40,417 nucleotides of DNA from Halioglobus sp. (GTDB lineage: Bacteria; Pseudomonadota; Gammaproteobacteria; Pseudomonadales; Halieaceae): the NCBI GenBank assembly GCA_028825045.1, contig JAPKAY010000033.1, positions 1 through 40,417 of the forward strand, in the 5' to 3' direction. Position numbers and translations under genes: made by a program. The notes under the pieces were generated by a model that was not told the origin of the DNA, did no database searches, and saw nothing but the letters and a program-made list of their open reading frames with translations. Below are positions 25,980 through 35,817 of the stretch, one piece after another. Each line of letters opens with the position of its first letter. The first letter of the stretch is position 1.

Positions 25980-26890
25980 GTAGGACCCTTTCTGACTTTC
26001 TACTGGCCAGCAAAGAACAGGTAGATCGTCAACTGGCTGATTTTTCTGGGGGCCATGCGATGACTTCTCCGTGCTTGGCCGAGTCCCTCGCTGCCATAAC
26101 TCGGGCCAGTCAATATGCGCTGATCAATAGCGGCAAGCGCATTCGCCCGGTAATGGTTTATGCCGCCGCCCGGGCTGTAGGCCACGAGGGTGCCGGCACA
26201 GACCTGGATCACATCGCCTGTGCATTGGAAATCGTTCACAGCTATTCCCTCGTCCACGACGACCTTCCCGCCATGGATGACGACGACTTGCGCCGTGGCA
26301 AGCCCAGCCTGCACAAGGCCTACGACGAGGCCACGGCTATCCTTGTAGGCGATGGCCTCCAGGCTAGAGCATTCGAATTACTGGCAGATGCGCCAGGACT
26401 TGGCGCCGAGCAGCGAATTGCGATGGTTAAAGTATTGGCGAAGGCCGCCGGTCCTGCCGGCATGGTCGGTGGCCAGTTCATCGATATCCAGGCCACCGGT
26501 TCTGACATGACGCTGGAGCAGCTCCAGGCCATGCATTCCCTGAAAACCGGGGCGCTGATCCGCGCCTCACTCGCACTGGGCGGCATCGCCGCAGGCGCCA
26601 GCGAGCAGCAACTGGCGGCGCTGGACGAATACGGCACCCATATCGGGCTCGCGTTTCAGGTAGTCGACGATATCTTGGATGTTGAGAGCGACACTGAAAC
26701 ACTCGGCAAAACCCAGGGCAAAGATGCCGAGGCCAACAAACCTACGTATGTGAAACTGCTGGGGCTGGATGGAGCAAAAGCGGAAGCACAGACACTATTG
26801 AACGCGGCACTGGATGCGGTGGATAGTTTTGACTCATCGGCTGATCATTTGCGCGATCTTGCTCGGTACATCGTCGAACGCAGCCATTAG
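25976..26890 (+). CDS. ispA: Farnesyl diphosphate synthase (geranyltranstransferase)
   Basis: A 304-residue trans-prenyltransferase that extends dimethylallyl diphosphate to farnesyl diphosphate. The first aspartate-rich motif DDLPAMDDDDLRRG is at 95-108 and the second, DDILD, is in QVVDDILDVESD. GKRIRP near residue 53 binds diphosphate. The insertion of two residues in the first motif and the residues before it are the bacterial IspA type. It is coupled to xseB and linked functionally to dxs upstream. Confidence 0.95.
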   Translation: MSRTLSDFLLASKEQVDRQLADFSGGHAMTSPCLAESLAAITRASQYALINSGKRIRPVMVYAAARAVGHEGAGTDLDHIACALEIVHSYSLVHDDLPAMDDDDLRRGKPSLHKAYDEATAILVGDGLQARAFELLADAPGLGAEQRIAMVKVLAKAAGPAGMVGGQFIDIQATGSDMTLEQLQAMHSLKTGALIRASLALGGIAAGASEQQLAALDEYGTHIGLAFQVVDDILDVESDTETLGKTQGKDAEANKPTYVKLLGLDGAKAEAQTLLNAALDAVDSFDSSADHLRDLARYIVERSH

Positions 26891-26902
26891 ACTGACCGCT
26901 GA

Positions 26903-27529
26903 TCAGGAATCGTAAGGGTCGGTGTGCTCTCCACCCTCAATCATATGCCCCAGCTTGCCGACCTTGGTCTGCAGGTACTTCTCATTGTGTGGATTGCTGT
27001 CCGTGTGCAGTGAAACCCGCTGAACCACGGTCACGCCATGCTCTTCAAGGGCTGCAACCTTACGCGGATTATTGGTCATCAGGCGCACAGAGTTGACTCC
27101 GAGGTGCTCAAACATGGACTGCAGCATACTGTAGTCGCGTATATCGGCACCAAAGCCCAGCTGCTCGTTAGCCTCTACCGTGTCGGCCCCGGCATCCTGC
27201 AACTTGTAGGCCTTGATCTTATTCAGCAATCCAATACCCCGCCCTTCCTGGCGCAGATAGAACAACGCTCCCCTGCCCTCTCCAGAGATCGCTTCGAGAG
27301 CCGCGTGCAGCTGGCTGCCACAATCACAGCGCAGGCTGAACAAGGCATCCCCGGTCAGGCACTCTGAATGCACTCTTGTTAACACGGATTGCCCATCTCC
27401 CACTTCGCCCATGGTGAGAACGACGTGCTCTTTGTTGGATTGAGTGTCCTCAAAGCCATGAATATTGAATTCACCCCATTGGGTAGGCAGGCGCGAGGTT
27501 TCTACGAAACGTACTGACACAGGGGCCAT
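26903..27529 (-). CDS. ribA: GTP cyclohydrolase II
   Basis: A 208-residue stand-alone GTP cyclohydrolase II, the entry step of riboflavin synthesis from GTP. The zinc triad is intact: C57, C68 and C70 ([20 protein letters not shown]). The catalytic segment [11 protein letters not shown] and the C-terminal [14 protein letters not shown], with its Arg and Lys contacts, are also present. It converges on ispA with 12 bases between stops. It supplies the activity missing from the degenerate RibBA of the rib operon upstream. Confidence 0.95.
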   Translation of the reverse strand: MAPVSVRFVETSRLPTQWGEFNIHGFEDTQSNKEHVVLTMGEVGDGQSVLTRVHSECLTGDALFSLRCDCGSQLHAALEAISGEGRGALFYLRQEGRGIGLLNKIKAYKLQDAGADTVEANEQLGFGADIRDYSMLQSMFEHLGVNSVRLMTNNPRKVAALEEHGVTVVQRVSLHTDSNPHNEKYLQTKVGKLGHMIEGGEHTDPYDS

Positions 27530-27585
27530 CCGTTAAAAAAGGTCGGACAGTCTACCAGTATTCGGTGGGCAGGGGCGAGGAATGA

Positions 27586-28236
27586 CTATGGGGTTCCAGT
27601 AAGCGAGAGAATACCGTTATGCTCCTGCATCTTTACGTGCTGTAGATAACTCATGCCCAACAAAACGGTGGTCGGATAATCTCCCGCCACTACGGTGGCT
27701 TGCACATTTTCAATCTCAATTCCGCCAACACTCACCGATTGCAGGATTATCGAGTGAGCGCTGGTTATGCCACTGGCTGTTTCCACCCTCGAAGGCTCAC
27801 CGGCATTAAAGTCAATTCCCAGTAAGTTAGCCTGCGCAGCACTGAGGGCCACCACATTGGCGCCAGTATCAACCAACACCTGCACACGGCGACCGTTTAT
27901 CATGGCGTTCGTCAAATATTGTCTATTGGCATCGCGCGCAATGGTATGCCGCCGCTCCTGCAGCACCTGAAAGTTGCTGGTAATGCGTTTAGAGAGGCCG
28001 ACCTCCTCCTTGCGCCCATCGAACTCCAAGGTCGCCGATGCTGGATCGGCAGCTACCACCGTGACGCCAGCAAAGGACTGTCCCACTCGGAGCATCTTGC
28101 GCTGACCATTAATCATCAACACCGCGGCGTTTTCAAACAGGGCCTCAACTTCAATAGAACGGGAATCGGCTCTGAGCGCAGTCACGGTTATCAGAAGGCA
28201 AATCGCCGCCATAAGGGCGGTCGCCTTTGTCACCAT
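27586..28236 (-). CDS. Retropepsin-like (clan AA) aspartic protease, exported
   Basis: A 216-residue protein with a signal peptide (about 1-23). A C-terminal single-lobe aspartic protease domain carries the catalytic motif VDTGANVVALS (122-132) and the flap-and-strand block LLGMSYLQ near the end. This is the TIGR02281-type retropepsin-like family, which works as a homodimer because each chain gives one aspartate. The N-terminal part has an SH3-like beta region with LRVGQSFAGV. It lies 16 bases downstream of pgpA. The substrate is unknown. Confidence 0.88.
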   Translation of the reverse strand: MVTKATALMAAICLLITVTALRADSRSIEVEALFENAAVLMINGQRKMLRVGQSFAGVTVVAADPASATLEFDGRKEEVGLSKRITSNFQVLQERRHTIARDANRQYLTNAMINGRRVQVLVDTGANVVALSAAQANLLGIDFNAGEPSRVETASGITSAHSIILQSVSVGGIEIENVQATVVAGDYPTTVLLGMSYLQHVKMQEHNGILSLTGTP

Positions 28237-28252
28237 GTCTTATCTCCGGGCA

Positions 28253-28753
28253 CTACACCCACCACAGTGCAATGTGTAAAGTCAGGCAGGCCATCACCCC
28301 GGCCAGCACATCATCAATCATGATACCGAAGCCGCCGCCAACTTTCCGGTCCAGCACGCTCACCGGCCAGGGCTTGACGATATCGAACACTCTAAACGCC
28401 AGGAAGCCGGCGACAATCCACAACCAGTCTGCGGGCACGGCCCACATGGTTATCCAGAAGCCAACAAATTCATCCCAAACAATTCCTGGGTGGTCGTGAA
28501 CCTTAAGTTGCCGGCTGGCCACGCCACAAATCCAAACGCCCAGCAGCGCGGTGAGCACGATAAACCCTGTGTATTGGAGCAGGCTCCAACTGGAAATCAG
28601 CAGATACAAGGGAACAGCCACCAGAGTACCGGCTGTGCCAGGTGCCCAGGGAGAAAGCCCACTGCCAAAGCCAAAAGCCAGGAATTGGACCGGGTTACGC
28701 AGTAGGTCGGGGGCGGGATCTATGTCCGGCGGGTGCTGTGGCGTTGGGTCCAT
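28253..28753 (-). CDS. pgpA: Phosphatidylglycerophosphatase A
   Basis: A 166-residue inner-membrane phosphatase that makes phosphatidylglycerol. The family blocks are all visible: FGSGLSPWAPGTAGTL, a helix pair, HDHPGIVWDEFVG with the acidic ligands, FRVFDIVKPWP, and GGFGIMIDDVLAG. It is downstream of thiL with 64 bases between, the usual thiL-pgpA order. Confidence 0.94.
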   Translation of the reverse strand: MDPTPQHPPDIDPAPDLLRNPVQFLAFGFGSGLSPWAPGTAGTLVAVPLYLLISSWSLLQYTGFIVLTALLGVWICGVASRQLKVHDHPGIVWDEFVGFWITMWAVPADWLWIVAGFLAFRVFDIVKPWPVSVLDRKVGGGFGIMIDDVLAGVMACLTLHIALWWV

Positions 28754-28817
28754 CTACTGTACCGGCTTGATTGGTGGCGCTTTGCAGCGAGCCCACGCTG
28801 CCTGAGAAGCGGAGCGA

Positions 28818-29744
28818 CTAGTCACTAAAATGCTGATATCCCGTCGGTATGTCAATCTCCATACCACAGTCTACCCCTGCTCCAGCCTCCACGTGGCCTA
28901 TGCATGTGCACCCTGGGGGCGCTGTCACATCGGCCGGCAAAAAGAAGCACAACTCGTAATCGTCCCCTCCGGTTAGGGCCCAACGCAGAATCGTCTCCTT
29001 GCAATCGTGGGAGCGCAATGCCTCGGAGAGGGGCAGTGAGTCAGTGTCGATGCATATCCGAACACCGCTGGCTGCGGCCACATGCCCTGCATCTGCGAGC
29101 AGGCCATCGGAAATATCGATAGCAGCAGAAGCCAGGCCCAGCAGGCCACAGCCCAGTTCAAGACGGGCCAGCGGACGATTAAATCGATTCAAGAGGAATT
29201 CAGCATGGTCCGGCTCGGGCTGCCATTGTTCTTGCAAAAAGGCCAAAGCGCCGGCTGCATCGCCCAGAGTGCCCGACACGTAGACTCTGTCGCCGACACT
29301 AGCCCCACCGCGCAGCAGCGCCTGGTTCATGGGCAGCGCGCCCATCACCTGCACACAGACTGCCAGCGGACCGTGCGTGGTATCACCCCCGACCAAAGGC
29401 AATTGGTACTGTGTTACCGCAGTGGCAAGCCCCTGGCTGAAGGCATTCAGCCAGAGCTCGTCGGCTTCCGGAAGCGTCAGTGCGATCGTCATTCCCAGCG
29501 GTCTGGCACCCATCGCCGCGAGGTCACTCGCCGCCGCAGACACTGCGCGAAATCCAATATCTTCGGGGAAACTGTCAGGGAAAAAATGCACACCGGCAAC
29601 CATTGTGTCAACGGAGGTAGCGAGCCGCTCACCCTCCTGCAGCCGCAGGATGGCGCAGTCATCTCCCACTGAGAGATCCACAGCATCACCGCTGCCCAGG
29701 CTGGAAAAATAACGGTAAATCACGGAAAACTCAGAAAGTGGCAT
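28818..29744 (-). CDS. thiL: Thiamine-monophosphate kinase
   Basis: A 308-residue enzyme of the AIR-synthase/ThiL fold that makes thiamine diphosphate. Visible are the start-proximal VGDDCAIL metal loop, TSVDTMVAGVHF, ASDLAAMGARPLG, GGDTTHGPLAV, AIDISDGLLADAGH and LTGGDDYELCFF. ATG 29744 overlaps the nusB stop by one base (TGATG); a GTG three bases earlier is possible. It is coupled to nusB. Confidence 0.94.
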   Translation of the reverse strand: MPLSEFSVIYRYFSSLGSGDAVDLSVGDDCAILRLQEGERLATSVDTMVAGVHFFPDSFPEDIGFRAVSAAASDLAAMGARPLGMTIALTLPEADELWLNAFSQGLATAVTQYQLPLVGGDTTHGPLAVCVQVMGALPMNQALLRGGASVGDRVYVSGTLGDAAGALAFLQEQWQPEPDHAEFLLNRFNRPLARLELGCGLLGLASAAIDISDGLLADAGHVAAASGVRICIDTDSLPLSEALRSHDCKETILRWALTGGDDYELCFFLPADVTAPPGCTCIGHVEAGAGVDCGMEIDIPTGYQHFSD

Positions 29745-30196
29745 CACGATGCTGCGGCGATCTCGACCTTACGTATCTGCCTGGCGGCTTTATCCAACAC
29801 GCCATTAACATATTTGTGACTGTCGGTAGCACCAAACTTTTTCGCCAGTGCCACCTCCTCGTTGATAACTACCTTGTAGGGAACATCGATGCGCCGGGTT
29901 AACTCATACATGCCCATGCGCAACAGCGTCCGCTCGATGGGGTCAAGGTCATCCAGTTTCCGATCCAGCAGCGGTGTCAGTGCTTCATCCAGTTCATCGA
30001 CACAGGCAGGGATCTCATGCAGGAGTGCCTGAAAGTAGGCCAAATCAACATGACTGAAGTCGTAATCCGCGCGAAACTCTGCCTCAATATCGCTCACGTT
30101 CGCTCCGGCCATATGCCACTGATAGAGGGCCTGCATACCGTAGTGTCGAGCCTTGCGACGCTCAGCCGGCAGCGTATTGTGTTTCGGTTTATTCAT
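29744..30196 (-). CDS. nusB: Transcription antitermination factor NusB
   Basis: A 150-residue all-helical protein that binds boxA RNA with NusE during rRNA antitermination. Family features: RRKARHYGMQALYQW near the start, the ALTPLLDRKLDDLDPIERTLLR core, ELTRRIDVPYKVVINEEVALAKKFG, and the C-terminal KYVNGVLDKAAR. Its ATG follows the ribH stop directly (TAAATG). Position between ribH and thiL is the standard proteobacterial order. Confidence 0.95.
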   Translation of the reverse strand: MNKPKHNTLPAERRKARHYGMQALYQWHMAGANVSDIEAEFRADYDFSHVDLAYFQALLHEIPACVDELDEALTPLLDRKLDDLDPIERTLLRMGMYELTRRIDVPYKVVINEEVALAKKFGATDSHKYVNGVLDKAARQIRKVEIAAAS

Positions 30197-30670
30197 TTAA
30201 CCGAGCTTACCCAGCAGGCTGACCATTTCCAACGCGGACATCGCGGCTTCCTCTCCCTTGTTGCCCGCCTTGGAGCCTGACCGCTCCACCGCCTGCTCGA
30301 TAGTATCGACCGTTAGCACACCAAACGACACCGGCAGGCTGTATTCCATGCTCACCATCGCAATACCCTTGGTGCACTCGCCTGCCACGTACTCAAAATG
30401 GGGGGTTCCTCCGCGAATCACTGCACCCAAGGCAATAATGGCATCCACATTTCCCTTAGCCGCGACTGCCTTGCACACCAGTGGGATCTCGAACGCACCC
30501 GGCGCGCGCACAATTGTAATTTGTTTGTCACTGACGCCATGACGCCGCAAGGTATCCAGAGCACCTTCTAACAAGTGCTCCACGACAAAACTATTCCACC
30601 TGCCTACGACAATGCTGTAGTTGCCTTTGCCGCCAGTGAACGTACCTTCGATTGTCTTAATGTCAGTCAT
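30197..30670 (-). CDS. ribH: 6,7-dimethyl-8-ribityllumazine synthase
   Basis: A 157-residue lumazine synthase, which joins 5-amino-6-ribitylaminouracil and 3,4-dihydroxy-2-butanone 4-phosphate. Signatures include [41 protein letters not shown] with the catalytic histidine, and [12 protein letters not shown]. Length is normal. It has AGAAGGA before its ATG and lies 12 bases after the ribBA stop. It needs the dihydroxybutanone phosphate that RibB normally supplies, and RibB function in this window is doubtful (see ribBA). Confidence 0.95.
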   Translation of the reverse strand: MTDIKTIEGTFTGGKGNYSIVVGRWNSFVVEHLLEGALDTLRRHGVSDKQITIVRAPGAFEIPLVCKAVAAKGNVDAIIALGAVIRGGTPHFEYVAGECTKGIAMVSMEYSLPVSFGVLTVDTIEQAVERSGSKAGNKGEEAAMSALEMVSLLGKLG

Positions 30671-30682
30671 AGTGATGTCCTT

Positions 30683-31792
30683 CTATTGTCCGGGGTCTAC
30701 ATAATCCAGTACTTCCAGATCAAAACCGGAAATTGCATTGTACTTTATGGGTGCACCCATGAGGTGAATTTTTCCCACCCCCAGGTCCTTGAGAATCTGT
30801 GACCCCAGTCCCACTGTGGTGTAACTGTCCGGCGTCATTGCGGCAGTCGCGCTCTGCTCACCGAGCGCCCTGTCTATACTCGCCAGCAACTGCTCGGGGC
30901 CCTCGGTACGAGCCAGCAGCACAATCACGCCACGACCATGGGCCGCCACGGCCTGCAAACACTTGCCCAGGCTCCATGTAGGTCGACCCGATATTTTACT
31001 GGTGATCAGATCCCGCATTACCGACTGCACATGCACCCGCACCAGCGTGGGCTCGTGTTCGAGGATTTCGCCCCGGGACAGGGCCAAGTGCACCGCACCT
31101 GCTGTCTGATCGCGGTACACCGTCAGCTGGAATTTGCCGTGTTCGGTATCAATGGCGCCCTCGCGAATTCGACGAATGGTACGTTCATTCACCATGCGAA
31201 AATGGATAAGGTCGGCGATGGAGCCAATCTTCAGGTCGTGCCTGGTGGCAAAGGTGCGTAACGCCGGGCCATCGGCAACAGCACCGTCTGGCGTCAGGAT
31301 GTCGGCAATCACTGCAGCGGGGAATAGCCCCGCCAGTCGGGCGTAGTCTGAAGCCGCCTCCGTGTGGCCGGCGCGGGTAAGCACTCCACCGGGCATTACC
31401 GCCAGTGGGAAGATATGGCCGGGCTGTACTATATCCGCAGGTCGCGCATGAGGTGCCACGGCCGCCTGCACGGTGAGCGCTCGATCCACTGCCGATATGC
31501 CAGTATCGATGCCCACAGCCGCCTCAATTGATAGCGTAAAATTGGATTTCTCGCCCTGCGCACCATCCACCATCGGCGGCAGATCCAGTTGCTGACAGCG
31601 TTCCTCAGTCAGCGTCAGACAGATAAGTCCTCTAACCTGCCGCGCCATAAACGTCACGTGCTTGGCTTCGCAGTGCTCCGCCGCGACCATCACCACGCCT
31701 TCATTATGGCTGTCCGCATCGTCATCCAGCAGCACCACCATACGACCCTGACGAATGTCGCTGATCAATTCTTCTACCGTGTTCAATTCCAT
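30683..31792 (-). CDS. RibBA-like protein with degenerate catalytic sites in both domains
   Basis: A 369-residue homologue of RibBA (DHBP synthase fused to GTP cyclohydrolase II). The RibB half aligns end to end but deviates at key sites. The RENEGD block (E. coli R37-D42) reads SHNEGV (28-33), and the CEL glutamate (E174) is D164. C58, the GIDTGIS threonine and GHTEA (142-146) remain. The GTP cyclohydrolase half has lost the zinc cysteines and the REGRG motif, as in many proteobacteria. It may be a pseudoenzyme, a regulator or an altered enzyme. Start ATG 31792 is preferred; GTG 31798 overlaps the ribE stop. It sits between ribE and ribH in the operon. Confidence 0.85.
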   Translation of the reverse strand: MELNTVEELISDIRQGRMVVLLDDDADSHNEGVVMVAAEHCEAKHVTFMARQVRGLICLTLTEERCQQLDLPPMVDGAQGEKSNFTLSIEAAVGIDTGISAVDRALTVQAAVAPHARPADIVQPGHIFPLAVMPGGVLTRAGHTEAASDYARLAGLFPAAVIADILTPDGAVADGPALRTFATRHDLKIGSIADLIHFRMVNERTIRRIREGAIDTEHGKFQLTVYRDQTAGAVHLALSRGEILEHEPTLVRVHVQSVMRDLITSKISGRPTWSLGKCLQAVAAHGRGVIVLLARTEGPEQLLASIDRALGEQSATAAMTPDSYTTVGLGSQILKDLGVGKIHLMGAPIKYNAISGFDLEVLDYVDPGQ

Positions 31793-31794
31793 GC

Positions 31795-32481
31795 TCACTG
31801 GCTCCCCGGACCCTGGCCCGGCTCATCCAGAAAACCGTGTTCGGCAAGCTTGTCCAAAGTCAGACCCGCTGAGGCTACATCGGCCGCTGCATCGCCCTGA
31901 ATCAGTCGCTCCAGATACCGAGCGATAACATCCACTTCAAGGTTAACCCGGCTTCCTGGCGCATACTCGCCAAAGATAGTCTCTGCCATCGTCTGGGGAA
32001 TAATATTCAGGTCGAATTCGGCACCGTTTACTGCATTGACCGTTAGACTGATACCGTCCACACAGATGCTACCTTTGTGCGCGATATACTTTGCCAATTG
32101 ATCAGGGGCGCGCAGCACTACCCGAATGGAACGCCCGTCTTCACTCAGGCTCACAACCTTGCCTACGCCATCCACATGCCCACTCACAATGTGCCCACCC
32201 AAGCGACTCTGTGGTGTGAGTGCTTTTTCCAGATTGACGGCAGAGCCAAACTTCAAATCGCCCAGGGTGGTGAAGTTCAGAGATTCCACCGAGACATCTG
32301 CCCAGTAGCCGTCACCAGGCAGATCAATTACCGTCAGGCAAACGCCATTTGTGCAGATGCTGTCACCCACAGCGAGGTCATCCAACAGCAGCTTGCCGGT
32401 GTGAACGCGCAAACGTAAGTCGCCTCCACTGCGCTGCATGTCGGCCACGGAACCTACGGCCTGGATAATCCCTGTAAACAT
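31795..32481 (-). CDS. ribE: Riboflavin synthase alpha subunit
   Basis: A 228-residue enzyme with the standard MFTGIIQAVG start and two internally repeated lumazine-binding barrels (about 1-95 and 96-195). The first has GDSICTNGVCLTV and LGGHIVSGHVDG; the second has KGSICVDGISLTVN. It dismutates two ribityllumazines to riboflavin. About 30 C-terminal residues extend past the usual end. The stop overlaps the start region of ribBA, so they are probably translationally coupled. Confidence 0.95.
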   Translation of the reverse strand: MFTGIIQAVGSVADMQRSGGDLRLRVHTGKLLLDDLAVGDSICTNGVCLTVIDLPGDGYWADVSVESLNFTTLGDLKFGSAVNLEKALTPQSRLGGHIVSGHVDGVGKVVSLSEDGRSIRVVLRAPDQLAKYIAHKGSICVDGISLTVNAVNGAEFDLNIIPQTMAETIFGEYAPGSRVNLEVDVIARYLERLIQGDAAADVASAGLTLDKLAEHGFLDEPGQGPGSQ

Positions 32482-32528
32482 GATGCTACCTCTTTGACTC
32501 CACCGCGTACCTCAACCCGTGTGCGAAC

Positions 32529-33641
32529 TCAGGCGGGAGTGGCGGTGAAACGCCAGTCCGTGCCCACTTTGCGCACGTCCTCCCACTTCAACTGAATTTT
32601 GTCTGCCATGTGATCCAGCGGCAAATCCAGCAGGGGGCGCGCACGATCACCCAGTAAGGCAGGCGCCATGTAGACGATTAATTCATCCAATAAGCCAGAC
32701 TGCAGTAACGCGCCGGCCAGGCGGGGCCCAGATTCTACCAGAATTTCATTGCACTGCTGCGCGGCGAGGTAAGTCATCAATGCATGGAGGTCGAGTCCCC
32801 CTTCGCCACCAGGCAATGCCAACAGATCTATGCTGCCGCCGGCGTTATCCTCTGGCACCACGACCGATTCTGCGTGGCAAATCAATGTAGGCGCACTGGA
32901 ATCCCTTACCCTCGCCTCCCGGGGTGTCTGCAATTGCGAGTCCAACACCACTCGCAGTGGCTGCCGACTCGCCGCAAGGTTCGCCTCCTGGGGTGGCAAG
33001 CCCAGCTCCTGCGCGCGCACAGTCAACGCGCAATCGTCCGCCAGCACGGTACCCACGCCGGTAACAATGGCACAACTCATCGCCCGCAGACGTTGCACAT
33101 CCTGTCGCGCCGCAGAGCCAGTGATCCATTGGCTCTCGCCGGAGGCCATGGCCGTACGTCCATCCATCGACATGGCCAGCTTTGCCCGCACACGCCCTCT
33201 GCCACGCGTCATGCGTGCAATAAAGCCGGGAATAACTTGTCGCGCTTCGCCCTCAAGCAGCCCACATTCGACCGCGACCCCCGCACTCCGCAATTTTTCC
33301 AGTCCCTGTCCTGCCACCTGTGGATTGGGGTCAGGCATAGCCGTCACGACTCTGCTCACACCTGCGCTCACGAGCGCATCGGCACAGGGGCCGGTCTTCC
33401 CCTTGTGACTACAAGGCTCGAGGGTCACGTAGGCAGTGGCGCCGCGGGCATCTCCGGCGGCTTGAAGCGCCTCAACCTCGGCATGGTTACCACCCGCTGG
33501 CGCGGTAAATCCCTCGCCGATGATATGACCGTCGCGCACCAATACACATCCCACATGCGGGTTTGGCATGGCGGAGTATTGGGCGCGTTGCGCTAATTGC
33601 AGAGCGCGAGCCATCATGCGGGTATCGAAGTGTGTTTCCAT
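32529..33641 (-). CDS. ribD: Bifunctional riboflavin deaminase/reductase RibD
   Basis: A 370-residue two-domain protein catalysing the second and third steps of riboflavin synthesis. The N-terminal deaminase has zinc ligands H53 and E55 (GNHAEVEAL) with C77 and C86 (LEPCSHKGKTGPC). The C-terminal reductase begins near 150 with KLAMSMDGRTA, then ITGSAARQDVQRLR, and ends with the LVESGPRLAGALLQ block. It is 14 bases after nrdR and 47 before ribE in the same transcript. Confidence 0.95.
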   Translation of the reverse strand: METHFDTRMMARALQLAQRAQYSAMPNPHVGCVLVRDGHIIGEGFTAPAGGNHAEVEALQAAGDARGATAYVTLEPCSHKGKTGPCADALVSAGVSRVVTAMPDPNPQVAGQGLEKLRSAGVAVECGLLEGEARQVIPGFIARMTRGRGRVRAKLAMSMDGRTAMASGESQWITGSAARQDVQRLRAMSCAIVTGVGTVLADDCALTVRAQELGLPPQEANLAASRQPLRVVLDSQLQTPREARVRDSSAPTLICHAESVVVPEDNAGGSIDLLALPGGEGGLDLHALMTYLAAQQCNEILVESGPRLAGALLQSGLLDELIVYMAPALLGDRARPLLDLPLDHMADKIQLKWEDVRKVGTDWRFTATPA

Positions 33642-33655
33642 CAGGGAAGACCGCT

Positions 33656-34120
33656 TTAGTCGTCTGCCGTATCGGCTTCCAGCCGTTCGATTTCACTGCG
33701 AAACTCAGCAATATCCTGGAAGCTACGGTATACGGACGCGAAGCGCACGTAGGCAACCTGGTCCAGCTTCTTCAGTGTTGTCATCACCAGTTCACCCACT
33801 ACCAATGACTGCACTTCTCGCTCGCCGGTCGCGCGCAGGGCGTGTTTAATATGCATGATTTCTGCTTCGATATCCTCGACCGAAACGGGACGTTTTTCGA
33901 GGGCGCGCAGAAGACCCGCCCGAAGCTTGTCTTCATTGAAGGGTTCGCGGTTGCCGTTCTGTTTGATCACCCGGGGCATGACCAGTTCTGCTATCTCGTA
34001 TGTGGTATAGCGCTCAGCACAGCTTAGACACTCCCGACGACGGCGCACCTGATCGCCCTCGGCAACCAGCCTGGAGTCGATCACCTTGGTGTCTTCTGCG
34101 GCGCAAAACGGGCAGTGCAT
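33656..34120 (-). CDS. nrdR: Transcriptional repressor NrdR
   Basis: A 154-residue regulator of ribonucleotide reductase genes. The zinc ribbon uses C3, C6, C31 and C34 (MHCPFC and CLSC). An ATP-cone domain follows (about 49-139, with [14 protein letters not shown] and [16 protein letters not shown] blocks). It senses ATP/dATP and binds NrdR boxes elsewhere; none is visible here. Position between glyA and ribD is conserved in gammaproteobacteria. Confidence 0.95.
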   Translation of the reverse strand: MHCPFCAAEDTKVIDSRLVAEGDQVRRRRECLSCAERYTTYEIAELVMPRVIKQNGNREPFNEDKLRAGLLRALEKRPVSVEDIEAEIMHIKHALRATGEREVQSLVVGELVMTTLKKLDQVAYVRFASVYRSFQDIAEFRSEIERLEADTADD

Positions 34121-34314
34121 GGGCTGTTCTCGTTAATCTAAGTCGCTGAAGATTAACATATTTTCGATGTTCGAGGCTTTACTCATTTGGGGTACGGCTG
34201 CGTTGATTTACTACCACAACGCCCGGCGGACGGGGTTTCCGACAGCGCGCTGTGACCTTTTTCAAGAGCCTCCTACGACCTTGGCCCGGTATTGAAGGAG
34301 CGAGCACCCACAAT

Positions 34315-35577
34315 CTAGCCGTAGACTGGAAACCGCTTGCAAATGGCCAGAACCTTGCCCTTCACCTCAGCAATCACCTTCTCCGACGTGCCATTTTCCA
34401 GCGACTCCAGCACATCGCACATCCAGCCGGTCAGCTCGATCGTCTCCGACTCGCCAAACCCGCGCGTAGTGATAGCAGGCGTGCCCACGCGCAACCCTGA
34501 TGTGACGAACGGTGAACGGGGGTCGTTCGGCACCGCGTTTTTGTTGACCGTGATATTGGCATCACCCAGCGCCGCATCCGCATCCTTGCCGGTATATTCC
34601 TTGCCAATCAGATCCACCAACATCAAGTGGTTCTCGGTTCCGCCTGAGACAATTTTGATACCGCGCTCAATAAAGGTTGCAGCCATCGCCTTGGCGTTCC
34701 TCACCACCTGCTTCTGGTACTCGACAAACTCAGGGCTCTGAGCCTCCTTGAAACTCACCGCCTTGGCTGCAATGACATGCATCAATGGGCCGCCCTGGCT
34801 GCCGGGAAATACTGCAGAGTTGAACTTCTTCTCCAGCGCCGCGTTGGCTTTGGCCAGAATGATGCCGCCACGAGGTCCACGCAGTGTTTTGTGGGTAGTG
34901 GAGGTCACTACATCGGCATAAGGAACCGGGTTGGGGTAGACGCCGGCGGCAACCAGGCCCGCTACGTGGGCCATATCCACCATTAAATAAGCGCCCACTT
35001 TATCGGCAATTTCACGGAAACGCGCCCAGTCGACGATCTGTGAATAGGCCGAAAAGCCCGCCATGATCATCTTCGGCTTATATTCCAGTGCGAGCGCTTC
35101 CACCTGCGCATAGTCGATCTCACCTGTATCGGCGCTCAAGCCATACTGCACTGCGTTATAAAGTTGGCCTGAGAAGTTGGGCTTGGCACCGTGGGTCAGG
35201 TGTCCACCGTCCGCAAGGCTCATACCCAATACAGTATCGCCAGCATTACACAGGGCCAGATAAACGGCAGAATTTGCCTGGGAGCCTGAGTGAGGCTGAA
35301 CATTGGCATAGTCGGCGCCAAACAGGGCTTTCGCGCGCGCGATAGCCAGCTCCTCGGCCTTATCCACAAATTCACAGCCACCGTAATAACGCTTACCGGG
35401 ATAACCTTCAGCGTATTTGTTGGTGAGGACAGTACCCTGCGCCTGTATGACCCGCGGACTGGTATAATTCTCGGACGCGATAAGCTCGATATGCTCTTCC
35501 TGACGACACTCTTCTTCGGCGATAGCGGAACAGATCTCATCGTCAAATCCCGCAATTGTCATGCGCTTGTCAAACAT
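34315..35577 (-). CDS. glyA: Serine hydroxymethyltransferase
   Basis: A 420-residue PLP enzyme interconverting serine and glycine with tetrahydrofolate. The PLP lysine is K230 in [14 protein letters not shown]. Other marks are [11 protein letters not shown] (31-41), [15 protein letters not shown] (53-67) and [12 protein letters not shown] (201-212). Start 35577 gives the usual family length and has GGAG six bases before it; ATG 35610 with AGGAG would add 11 residues and is also possible. It is divergent from ettA. Confidence 0.95.
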   Translation of the reverse strand: MFDKRMTIAGFDDEICSAIAEEECRQEEHIELIASENYTSPRVIQAQGTVLTNKYAEGYPGKRYYGGCEFVDKAEELAIARAKALFGADYANVQPHSGSQANSAVYLALCNAGDTVLGMSLADGGHLTHGAKPNFSGQLYNAVQYGLSADTGEIDYAQVEALALEYKPKMIMAGFSAYSQIVDWARFREIADKVGAYLMVDMAHVAGLVAAGVYPNPVPYADVVTSTTHKTLRGPRGGIILAKANAALEKKFNSAVFPGSQGGPLMHVIAAKAVSFKEAQSPEFVEYQKQVVRNAKAMAATFIERGIKIVSGGTENHLMLVDLIGKEYTGKDADAALGDANITVNKNAVPNDPRSPFVTSGLRVGTPAITTRGFGESETIELTGWMCDVLESLENGTSEKVIAEVKGKVLAICKRFPVYG

Positions 35578-35817
35578 ACTGGTCTCCGCTTTGGTGGTTG
35601 GCGCGTCCATAGACGCTCCTCTTGAAGGCGCGCATTCTACCTTAAACCTAACGACCATATAAGTGCGCAAGTAATGGCGCAGTTTGAAAATTTAAGGTGT
35701 CGCCAAGCTGGAGTCTCTATTTTCAACCTGAGCCAGTACCAGAGCGCACTAGCGGACCCATTACGATTGTGTTTCTGATAATATTCCCGGTCTGTAAATG
35801 TCGTTTGAGTACGTTCA

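Noticed and set aside
31793..32528. FMN riboswitch within the rib cluster
   Set aside because: The rib genes are packed with overlaps or gaps of under 50 bases, so there is no room for the conserved RFN element, and no such leader is seen upstream of ribD or glyA.
34242..34253. ACAGCGCGCTGT palindrome between glyA and nrdR as a LexA or NrdR box
   Set aside because: It matches neither the LexA nor the NrdR consensus, and a 12-base GC-rich palindrome is not rare at this base composition.
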